Positions 24,666 through 31,928 of a stretch of 64,000 nucleotides of DNA are shown piece by piece; within the stretch, counting starts at the first letter, position 1, and every line of letters begins with the position of its first letter. The notes under the pieces are model-generated. The model saw only the letters and a list, made by a program, of their open reading frames with translations. It was not told where the DNA came from and did no database searches. A program made the translations under genes and the position numbers. The DNA is from CAWAMD01 sp963783045 (lineage in GTDB: Bacteria; Actinomycetota; Nitriliruptoria; Nitriliruptorales; Nitriliruptoraceae), in contig CAWAMD010000002.1 in NCBI GenBank assembly GCA_963783045.1, forward strand, positions 372,001-436,000. The letters run 5' to 3'.

Positions 24666-25429
24666 CAGCTGGCCTTCTCGCCGCCCTCGCCGCCCTCGCC
24701 GCCCGTGCCGCCCTTGCCGCTGCGGCCGCCGCCGCGCAGCCGACCGCGCGTCTCCCAGCCGATCTTCGCGTCGGCCTTGCGCAGGTAGATCGGCTGGAGA
24801 GACTCGGGGCGGGTGGTCTCCTCGCGGACGAAGCGTGGCACCGCGAGCTCCACGAGGTCGGCGGCGTCGGGCCGCGCCATCTCGTTGGCCGCCACGTCGG
24901 CGCCGGCGTCGAGGAGCATGTCGCGGTAGCGCGCGCCGCCGTCGCCGATGACGAGGCACTCCTCCCCGAGCCCCTGGATCTCGGCGGCGAGGGTGTCGGG
25001 GCTGCCGACGGACAGCTCGGTCTCGCGCTGGACGCCACCGGGCGAGCAGCGGTAGAAGGCCCAGAAGACCTCGCTGCGCCGGGCGTCGATGGTGGCGCAG
25101 ATGAGCCGCCGCACATGCCGCGCCTTGAAGGCGAGGGCGTCGAGTCCGGACAGCCCGACGACGGGGAGCTCCATCGCCGCCGCCAGCGTCTGGGCGGTCG
25201 CGATGCCGACCCGCAACCCCGTGTAGAGGCCGGGTCCGACCCCGACGGTGATCCCGGTGATGTCAGCGGCCCGGTAGCCGGCCTGGGTGAGACAGAAGTC
25301 GATGGCGGGCGCCAGGAACTCCCCGTGTCGCTGGGGGACGCCGAGGCTCGCCCCGGCGAGCACCCGGTCCTGGTTCGCGATGGCGACGGACGAGCGCGGC
25401 GTCGAGGACTCGATCCCGAGGATGAGCAT
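24665..25429 (-). CDS. tsaB: t6A biosynthesis protein TsaB
   Basis: A 254-aa ASKHA-fold partner of TsaD. It opens with MLILGIESSTPRSSVAI, has the GVGPGLYTGLRVGIATAQTLA signature near residue 75, and LSGLDALAF. The last ~22 residues are a Gly/Glu/Lys-rich tail not usual for the family. ATG 25429 overlaps the tsaE stop as TGATG. Confidence 0.95.
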   Translation of the reverse strand: MLILGIESSTPRSSVAIANQDRVLAGASLGVPQRHGEFLAPAIDFCLTQAGYRAADITGITVGVGPGLYTGLRVGIATAQTLAAAMELPVVGLSGLDALAFKARHVRRLICATIDARRSEVFWAFYRCSPGGVQRETELSVGSPDTLAAEIQGLGEECLVIGDGGARYRDMLLDAGADVAANEMARPDAADLVELAVPRFVREETTRPESLQPIYLRKADAKIGWETRGRLRGGGRSGKGGTGGEGGEGGEKAS

Positions 25430-25941
25430 CAGGACTCCTGTGGTTCCTGCAGGGACCAGCGGTCGAGCTCCGCCGTGATCAGCGACAGCCGGTCCGTCCA
25501 CGCGCCGTGGCCGCGCAGGTGGACGTGACGGTCCGCGTCCACGTCGTGCTCGTCCTCGAGGAGGAGCTCGACCTCCAGGTGGTCCTCGGGCAGGATCGCC
25601 TCGACCGCGTCCCCCCACTCGATGAACGTGACGGCGTCCGGGCTGAAGACCTCGTCGCCGAGGTCGTAGACGTCCTGCAGGGTGTCGAGCCGGTAGACGT
25701 TGCAGTGGACGACGGGGAGGGCGCCGTCGTAGGTGCGCACGAGCATGAACGTCGGCGAGGTGACCCGCCGCTCGATGCCGAGCGCCGCGGCCGCGCCCTG
25801 CACGAAGCAGGTCTTGCCGGCACCGAGCTCACCGGTGAGCGCCACCACGTCGCCGGGGGCGAGCGCACCGGCGAGCACGGCCGCGAGCGCCCGGGTGTCC
25901 TCGACGCTCGTGGACCGCAGCGAGATGGGCTGCTCGCTCAC
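25429..25941 (-). CDS. tsaE: t6A biosynthesis ATPase TsaE
   Basis: A 170-aa ATPase that resets the TsaB-TsaD complex. It has the P-loop GELGAGKTCFVQG, the TSPTFMLV switch and VYRLD, followed by FIEWGD. The C-terminal ~30 residues extend a little past the usual end. The GTG start at 25941 overlaps the stop of the glycosylase gene as GTGA. Confidence 0.95.
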   Translation of the reverse strand: MSEQPISLRSTSVEDTRALAAVLAGALAPGDVVALTGELGAGKTCFVQGAAAALGIERRVTSPTFMLVRTYDGALPVVHCNVYRLDTLQDVYDLGDEVFSPDAVTFIEWGDAVEAILPEDHLEVELLLEDEHDVDADRHVHLRGHGAWTDRLSLITAELDRWSLQEPQES

Positions 25942-26621
25942 TGACCGCCGTCTTGGGGCTGGCGGGCGCGGACATCGGCCATCGCCTCGGCGCCGCTGGC
26001 GAGCCGGCCGTCGAGGACGGCCTTCGCGGTGCGCAGATCGCGCTTGATCGAGGCCATGGCCCTGGCGTTGCCGCGCAGTGCCGCGACGGGCGCGAAGGTC
26101 GGCACGAGCGTGACGCCGTCGTACACGTCGAACCGGTAGCCGGCGATCTTCGCGATGGGCAGTCGCTTGCGGAGAACGAAGGTCGTCGGCAGCTCGCCGA
26201 GCGTGACGATCACCTTGGGCCTGACGCGGGCGATCTGCTCGACGAGGTGGCTGCCACACGCCTCGATCTCGGCGGCGAGCGGGTCGCGCTCGGGCAGCAG
26301 GCACTTCACCACGTCGGTGATGTAGCAGTCCTCGCGACCGAGCCCGGCGTCGGCGAGCATGTTGTCGAGGAGGTTGCCGGCCGCCCCGGCGAAGGGCTTG
26401 CCCTGCAGGTCCTCGTGGCGGCCGGGCGCGTCGCCGATGATCATGAGGTCGGCGTCGGTGTCGCCGTCGCCGAACACGACCTTCGTGCGTGTCTCGTGCA
26501 GGCCGCACCGGGTGCAGGCCGACACCTCGCGCTCGAACTGCTTCCAGCTGCGCAGCGCGTCGACGTCGACGGTCATCGGGTCGGTGTCAAGCGTGATCGC
26601 GGTGCTCTCGGCGTCCGCCAC
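25938..26621 (-). CDS. Family 4-like uracil-DNA glycosylase with altered motifs
   Basis: A 227-aa Fe-S glycosylase homologue that would remove uracil from DNA. Four cysteines suited to a 4Fe-4S cluster are at 36, 39, 107 and 122. Motif A reads GDAPG (63-67) where family 4 has GEAPG, and the second motif reads TFAPVAALR (175-183) where the family has a conserved histidine (xHP). Both catalytic positions are therefore changed, so activity or specificity may differ. The start is GTG 26621, with AGGAGG 5 nt upstream; a TACCCT box at 26692-26697 may drive it. It is followed by tsaE with GTGA overlap. Confidence 0.82.
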   Translation of the reverse strand: MADAESTAITLDTDPMTVDVDALRSWKQFEREVSACTRCGLHETRTKVVFGDGDTDADLMIIGDAPGRHEDLQGKPFAGAAGNLLDNMLADAGLGREDCYITDVVKCLLPERDPLAAEIEACGSHLVEQIARVRPKVIVTLGELPTTFVLRKRLPIAKIAGYRFDVYDGVTLVPTFAPVAALRGNARAMASIKRDLRTAKAVLDGRLASGAEAMADVRARQPQDGGQ

Positions 26622-26722
26622 GGAAACCTCCTGGGCAGCATGATCGGAGCAGGCGACGCGGCGCGCGTCGTCCGCACTCCGTGAGTGACGAAGGGTACCG
26701 GGCCGAGGGAGCCCTCCGGCCC

Positions 26723-27742
26723 TCATGCCCGGTTCGCGTCCGCGAGGCCGGGAACACCCGCGCGATCGTGGGCCGCGAGCGGACCACGGCGGGCCGCCTC
26801 GGCGACCACGTCGGCGGCAAGGGCAGCGACCTCGTCGACCAGGGCGTCCACGCTCCCGGTCGCGAGGCAGAACAGTGCGTCGCCGTCCATGCTCGTGTGC
26901 GCGGGACGCAGCGCCCGAGCGATCCCCGAGTGGCCGAGGTCGGCGACGCGATGGGTTGCGAGCTTCGTGAGGCGGGCGTTCGTGACGACACAGCCGACGA
27001 CGGTGTTGGTCGACGGGCCGTGAGCCGGTGGCGGCGCGGCGGACGACTCCGCCGACGCGGACGCCTCCGGTGATGCGGCCGCCTCCGGTGATGCGGCCGC
27101 GTCGGCGAGCAGCCCCGAGGGGTCCGCGGGATAGCGGGGCGCGTCGTCGGGGATCCGTGCACGGGCGACCCAGCTGCCGTCGTCGGCCACGACCTCGCCC
27201 ACGGCGTTGTTGACGACGAGGGCGGCGACGACGAGGTCGCCGGAGACGCGGACCGCGATCCCCTGACCACCCCGCCAGGCGTGGTCGAGCCCGCCCACCT
27301 TCGCGACCGTGCAGCCGGTGCCGGCGCCAACGTCGCCTTCCGGCGGATCTTCCTCGACGGCGGCGGCGCAGGCGGCCCGTCCGGCGGCGGCATCCGGCCG
27401 GGCGTCGGGGACGGCCACACCCTGGTCGAGGACGATGGCCGCGCCGACGATTGGCACGATCGCCACCGAGGTCTGGTAGCCGACGCCCTGCTCCTCGCAC
27501 CAGCGCATGACACCGTCCGCGGCGGCGAGCCCGTAGGCGGAGCCGCCGGCGAGCACCACGGCGTGGCAGACCTCGACCTTGCCGAAGGGACCGAGGGCGG
27601 CGGCCTCGCGCGTGCCGGGCGCCGCACCGCGCACGGCGACCGCGCCCACGGTGCCGGCCGGCGGGAGGAGCACCGTGCAGCCCGTCGGTGCGTGGGGGGA
27701 GGTCCAGGTCCCGATCCGCAGTCCGGGGATGCCGAGCGCCAT
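26723..27742 (-). CDS. P1 (DmpA-type) family peptidase
   Basis: A 339-aa homologue of the self-cleaving L-aminopeptidase/D-amidase family. It has GSAYGLAAADGVMRWCEE and the HTSMDGDALFCLATG end signature. The family cuts itself at an Asn/Gly-Ser/Thr bond; here NTVVGCVVTNA offers the Thr nucleophile, just after a low-complexity linker of about 30 Ala/Ser/Glu/Pro residues. The substrate is unknown. Its ATG overlaps the alpha/beta hydrolase stop as TGATG. About 100 nt separate it from the glycosylase gene. Confidence 0.85.
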   Translation of the reverse strand: MALGIPGLRIGTWTSPHAPTGCTVLLPPAGTVGAVAVRGAAPGTREAAALGPFGKVEVCHAVVLAGGSAYGLAAADGVMRWCEEQGVGYQTSVAIVPIVGAAIVLDQGVAVPDARPDAAAGRAACAAAVEEDPPEGDVGAGTGCTVAKVGGLDHAWRGGQGIAVRVSGDLVVAALVVNNAVGEVVADDGSWVARARIPDDAPRYPADPSGLLADAAASPEAAASPEASASAESSAAPPPAHGPSTNTVVGCVVTNARLTKLATHRVADLGHSGIARALRPAHTSMDGDALFCLATGSVDALVDEVAALAADVVAEAARRGPLAAHDRAGVPGLADANRA

Positions 27743-28806
27743 CAGGCGGCCGTCCGCACGCGCTCCGCCGCGTGCTCGAGCAGGTCGTTGACCACGTCGT
27801 GCGCCTCGAGCTGGATCATGTGGCCGTACCCGCGGAGCACCATGAGGTCCGCCGTCGGGCATCGATCCGCCATCCGCCGCGACAGCCCCACCGGGGTGAG
27901 CCGGTCGCGGGACCCGACGACGATGGTGGTCGGCACGTCGATGCCCGCGAGCGACTCGTCCTCGTCGAGCGACAGGATCGGCGCGATGACGCCGGTCACC
28001 ATGTCGAAGTCGCTGTCGAGCAGCAGCTGCTCGGTGAAGTCGACGTAGCGTGACTCGGCGTCGCTGGTCAGCGCCACCTCACGCGTGATCAGGTACGACA
28101 GGTCCGTCGATGCCTGGTAGACGGTCTCGGCGAGCGCGACCGCCGACGGGCGGACGAGGTCGAAGAGCCGCCGCACCCGGCGCTCGATCCGTGCGACCGC
28201 GTGGACCCCGAAGCCGAGCTTCACGTCGTCCACGATCGCCCGGGAGGTGGTCGCGAGCAGCAGCACCGACGCCACGCGGTCGAACAGGTCGGGGTAGCGG
28301 CGGGCGAAGTTCATGACCGTCATACCGCCGAGCGAGTGACCGCAGAGCACGATGGGGTCGGTGCCCGGGAGGGAGTCGACCACGGCGGCGAGCGCGTCCC
28401 CGAACAGGTCCATGTCGTAGACCTGGGTGCGCGAGCGGGAGCTGAGCCCGTGGCCGGGCTGGTCGTAGGTGACGAGCCGGAAGCGGTCGGACAGCCCGGC
28501 GACCTGCTCGTGCCAGACACGGCGCGTGTTGGTCCAGCCGTGCGCGAACACGATGGTCGGGGCGTCGACGCCGCCGTCACCGCCTGCGCCGGCCGGCCCG
28601 TACGACTCGACGAGCAGGCGGACCCCGTCCGGGCCGGCGACCTCGCGGGTCTCGCCGGCGATCTGGCCGAGCGGGGTGCCGGTGCCGGGGTCGCGCGCCG
28701 CCGATGCCGTCGCCGCCAGGCGGGGGCCGAGCGTGGCCCGCTCGGCGAGATAGCCGGCGGCCGCGCCGCCCGCGACCGCGACGGCGGTGAGCGCTCGTGA
28801 CGACAT
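27742..28806 (-). CDS. Alpha/beta hydrolase
   Basis: A 354-aa hydrolase with an N-terminal hydrophobic helix (residues about 6-22) that may anchor or export it. The oxyanion motif FAHGWT, the nucleophile elbow GHSLGG, the acid in VGSRDRLTP and the histidine in GYGHMIQLEAH complete the triad. It resembles the esterase/lipase-like hydrolase that sits next to alr in mycobacterial genomes. ATG 28806 has GGGGGAGG upstream. The 374-nt gap before it holds the palindromic repeats. Confidence 0.9.
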   Translation of the reverse strand: MSSRALTAVAVAGGAAAGYLAERATLGPRLAATASAARDPGTGTPLGQIAGETREVAGPDGVRLLVESYGPAGAGGDGGVDAPTIVFAHGWTNTRRVWHEQVAGLSDRFRLVTYDQPGHGLSSRSRTQVYDMDLFGDALAAVVDSLPGTDPIVLCGHSLGGMTVMNFARRYPDLFDRVASVLLLATTSRAIVDDVKLGFGVHAVARIERRVRRLFDLVRPSAVALAETVYQASTDLSYLITREVALTSDAESRYVDFTEQLLLDSDFDMVTGVIAPILSLDEDESLAGIDVPTTIVVGSRDRLTPVGLSRRMADRCPTADLMVLRGYGHMIQLEAHDVVNDLLEHAAERVRTAA

Positions 28807-28888
28807 GCTGACCTCCCCCACGCAGGGTAGCCAGGCGCCCGCCGGTCCCCCACCTCGCCCCGCTCCGCCGCCGCCTCGCGCCCTCCCG

Positions 28889-29078
28889 AGAACCGTCGCA
28901 TCTCGCGGTTCCTGTGGCCCCGCACGGGCCGCCCTCCCGAGAACCGTCGCATCTCGCGGTTCCTGTGGCCCCGCACGGGCCGCCCTCCCGAAAACCGTCG
29001 CATCTCGCGGTTCCTGTCGAGGCCAGACGTGAGCACCTCGTCGACCGCCCCGGAAACCGTCGCATCTCACGGTTTCGG
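28889..29078. repeat. Four copies of a palindromic AACCGTCGCATCTCGCGGTT element
   Basis: The 20-bp core begins at 28891, 28942, 28993 and 29055. The first three are in a 51-bp tandem unit that also contains CCTGTGGCCCCGCACGGGCC. Each core is an inverted repeat (GAACCG/CGGTTC). The fourth has a longer perfect stem (GAAACCGT with ACGGTTTC), so the change at the stem base keeps pairing. Confidence 0.85.
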
Positions 29079-29115
29079 GGATGGGTGGTGCGCGCGGGTG
29101 CACGCGGAGCGCAGG

Positions 29116-29171
29116 GCGCGGGGCGCGAGGCGCGAGGCGCGAGGCGCGGGGCGCGGGGCGCGAGGCGCAAG
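29116..29171. repeat. Heptanucleotide tandem tract (GCGCGAG/GCGCGGG)
   Basis: Eight consecutive 7-bp units of GCGCGRG or a one-base variant end 10 nt before the alr stop codon. Confidence 0.8.
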
Positions 29172-29180
29172 GGGCGCAGC

Positions 29181-30302
29181 TCAGCCGCGGTGCAGGCGCG
29201 GGACCCGTGCGCTGATTCCGGTGGCGATCTCGTAGGTGATCGTGCCGACGATGCCGGCCCACTCCTCCGCGAGGACGGTCGCGTCGCCCTGCTGGCCGAG
29301 GAGCACGACCTCGTCCCCGACGGTCGGCTCGTGGTCGCCGCACCAGACGACGGTCTGGTCCATGCAGACGTTGCCGGCGATCCGGCAGCGCCGGCCGCCG
29401 ATCAGCACGTCGGCCTTGTTGGACAGCAGCCGCGGCACCCCGTCCGCGTAGCCGAGCGGCAGGGTGGCGAGCCAGCCCTCGGCCGGCGCCTGCCAGGTGT
29501 GCCCGTAGGAGACGGGCGTGCCCGCAGGCACGTGCTTCACGTAGGAGACCTCGGTGGCCAGCCGCATGGCGGGTCGCAGTCCGGCGGCCTGCGCCGTGAC
29601 CTGCGTCGAGGGCGACAGCCCGTACATGGCGATGCCGACCCGCACGAGACCACGGTGGGCACGCGGGTGCGCCATCGTCGCCGCGGAGTTGGCCGTGTGC
29701 GTGAAGGTCGGTCGCAGGCCGGCGTCGTGCGCCGCGGCCTCGAAGCGCTCGAAGGCATCGAGCTGCCAGTCGGTCGTGTCCTCGCCGGGTTCGTCGGCGC
29801 GGGCGAGGTGGGTCCACAGCGCCTCCACGTCGACGTGTGACCAGCCGGCGGCGGCGGTGAGCAGCTCCTTCCAGCGGGGCTCGGGGGCCCCGACGCGCCC
29901 CATGCCGGTGTCGGCCTTCAGGTGCGCCCGTGCCTGGACCCCGCGTGCGCCGGCCGCCGCGTCGACCGCATGGCCGAAGTCGACCCGGTAGACCGTGGGG
30001 GTCAACCCGGCGTCGAGCAGCCGGCCGGCCTCGTCGGGGGGCGGCTCGGAGAGCACGAGGATCGGCACATCGATCCCGGCGGCGCGCAGCACCTCGCCTT
30101 CCTCGACGAGGGCGACCGCGAGCCAGCTCGCACCCGCGTCCAGCGCGGCGCGGGCGACCGGGACCGAGCCGTGCCCGTAGCCGTCGGCCTTCACGACGGC
30201 ACAGAAGCGAGCCTGAGGGGCGCGGGCGTGTAGCGCGGTCACATTGTGGCGGATCGCCCCGAGGTCGACCTGCGCCACCGTGGGGCGGGCATGCCGGGTC
30301 AT
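29181..30302 (-). CDS. alr: Alanine racemase
   Basis: A 373-aa PLP enzyme that makes D-alanine for peptidoglycan. The PLP lysine is Lys38 in VVKADGYGHG; the second catalytic tyrosine lies in the region VSYGHTW/TLPLGYADGVPR; GNVCMDQ is also present. The ATG at 30302 overlaps the stop of the NAD(P)HX repair gene as ATGA. The alr-nnr-glmS grouping is usual in actinobacteria. Confidence 0.97.
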   Translation of the reverse strand: MTRHARPTVAQVDLGAIRHNVTALHARAPQARFCAVVKADGYGHGSVPVARAALDAGASWLAVALVEEGEVLRAAGIDVPILVLSEPPPDEAGRLLDAGLTPTVYRVDFGHAVDAAAGARGVQARAHLKADTGMGRVGAPEPRWKELLTAAAGWSHVDVEALWTHLARADEPGEDTTDWQLDAFERFEAAAHDAGLRPTFTHTANSAATMAHPRAHRGLVRVGIAMYGLSPSTQVTAQAAGLRPAMRLATEVSYVKHVPAGTPVSYGHTWQAPAEGWLATLPLGYADGVPRLLSNKADVLIGGRRCRIAGNVCMDQTVVWCGDHEPTVGDEVVLLGQQGDATVLAEEWAGIVGTITYEIATGISARVPRLHRG

Positions 30303-31921
30303 GGGAGCGGGAACCCGGGACGGGTGCGGGCGAGGGCGAGGGTGCGCGCGAGCGCGATCGGGACGGCCGCGGCGACGGCGTCGCTCGCGGGCCGGTCGGC
30401 GCTGCCGGCGCCGGCCAGCTGCCCCGCGAACCCGTGCCACCACACGGCGCGGGCGACGGCGAGCGGCACGTCGTCGGCGGCGGCGACGGCTGCGCCGATC
30501 ATGCCGGCCAGCACGTCCCCGGTCCCCCCGGTCCCGAGCGCCGGTCCGCCGGTCGGGGTCACCCACACGCGACCGTCGGGCGCGGCGACGATCGTGCCGG
30601 GCCCCTTCGCGACGATCGTCGACCCGAGCCGCGCCGCCAGCGCCGGGACGATCTCGACGCGCCGGCTCCAGGCGTCCTCGCCGTCGAGGTCGGGCTCGTC
30701 GGGAACGATCCGTGCGAGCTCGCGCTCGTGGGGCGTGAGCACGAGGTCGCCCGCGTGGTCGGTGAGCGCCAGGGGATCGTCGCGGAAGACGTTGAGGGCG
30801 TCGGCGTCCAGGACGGCCCGCCGGGCGCGCCCCAACAGCACCTCCACGACCTCGCGGGTGCCCGGACCGTGGCCGAGCCCCGGCCCCGCCACCACCGCAC
30901 CGAACCCGTCGACCGCATCGGCGATCTGCCCGGCGGCGTCCCGTGCGAGCACGCCGTCCTCGTCGGCGAGTCCCATCGACATCGCCGGCGGCACGACCGG
31001 CGCCACGACGTCCTGGATCGGCTGGGGAACCGCGATCGTCACGAGCCCCCCGCCGGCCGCCAGCATCCCGCGGGTCGTCAGCACGGCCGCGCCGGCGGTC
31101 CCGACGGCACCCGCGATCCCGAGCACGACACCTCGGGCCCGCTTGTCCGACGCGGCACCGAGCGGCGGCGGGGCCGCGCCGGCCGCGGTCAGCGCCTGCC
31201 AGTCGACCGCCGGCGGCCGGTAGCCGGCGCCGAGCTCGCCGACGACCACGCGTCCGGCATGGGTGGCGCCGGGGTGGAGCAGCAGGCCGCGCTTCAGCCC
31301 GCCGAGGGTGACGGTCAGGTCGGCGCGCACCGAGCCGTCGGGGGCACTGCCGTCGTCGGAGGACACGCCCGACGGGATGTCGCAGGCCACGACGAGCGTG
31401 CCGGCGTCGCGGGCACGCAGCAGGGCCGCCGCGGCCTCGCCGGCCTCGCCGCGTGGTGCCCCCGAGATGCCGGTGCCGAGCAGGGCGTCGACGGCCACGT
31501 CGCACCAGGCGAGTGCTGTCTCGACGTCGGCCAGCCCGTCGCTGACGCGGCCGCCGGCGTCGATCCAGCGCTGGCGGTTCGCGTCCGCCTCGACGGACAT
31601 CGCCACGTCCAGCCCCGTGACGGCGACGACCCAGGCGACCGCCCCGTGGGCGGCGAGCCGCCGGGCCGCACCCCAGCCGTCCCCGCCGTTGTTGCCCTTC
31701 CCGACGAGCACCGCCACCTTCAGGCCGTAGCCACGGCCTGCGCACTCGACCACGCCCCGCGCGAGGTGGCCGCTGGCCCGCTCCATGAGCCCGGCCCAGG
31801 TCCCGCCGGCCTCGACCGCGGCCTCGTCGCCGGCGCGTGCGGCGGCGGCGTCGAGGAGCGGGACGGCACCGGGATGGTCGGCGGCCGGGCTGGGGGACGG
31901 GGATGGCGACGCGGGGGGCAT
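30299..31921 (-). CDS. nnr: Bifunctional NAD(P)HX epimerase/dehydratase
   Basis: A 540-aa fusion that repairs hydrated NAD(P)H. The N-terminal epimerase part (about 1-215) has VLVGKGNNGGDGW and ACDIPSGVSSDDG; the C-terminal ADP-dependent dehydratase part has VVAGPGLGHGPGT, LTPHERELARI and GTGGTGDVLAGMIGA. ATG 31921 has AGGAGG 4 nt upstream. The first ~15 residues are a Ser/Pro stretch. It follows glmS by only 7 nt. Confidence 0.94.
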   Translation of the reverse strand: MPPASPSPSPSPAADHPGAVPLLDAAAARAGDEAAVEAGGTWAGLMERASGHLARGVVECAGRGYGLKVAVLVGKGNNGGDGWGAARRLAAHGAVAWVVAVTGLDVAMSVEADANRQRWIDAGGRVSDGLADVETALAWCDVAVDALLGTGISGAPRGEAGEAAAALLRARDAGTLVVACDIPSGVSSDDGSAPDGSVRADLTVTLGGLKRGLLLHPGATHAGRVVVGELGAGYRPPAVDWQALTAAGAAPPPLGAASDKRARGVVLGIAGAVGTAGAAVLTTRGMLAAGGGLVTIAVPQPIQDVVAPVVPPAMSMGLADEDGVLARDAAGQIADAVDGFGAVVAGPGLGHGPGTREVVEVLLGRARRAVLDADALNVFRDDPLALTDHAGDLVLTPHERELARIVPDEPDLDGEDAWSRRVEIVPALAARLGSTIVAKGPGTIVAAPDGRVWVTPTGGPALGTGGTGDVLAGMIGAAVAAADDVPLAVARAVWWHGFAGQLAGAGSADRPASDAVAAAVPIALARTLALARTRPGFPLP

Positions 31922-31928
31922 GGACCTC

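Larger units (their letters stand above)
28807..29180. other. Non-coding repeat-rich gap between alr and the hydrolase gene
   Basis: This 374-nt stretch contains four copies of a palindromic element (28889-29078) and a heptanucleotide tract (29116-29171). The open frames across it are just translated repeats. No promoter stands out. Confidence 0.7.

Noticed and set aside
28889..29078. CRISPR array
   Set aside because: The 51-bp units are repeated in full with no unique spacers, the core is short and palindromic, and there are no cas genes nearby.
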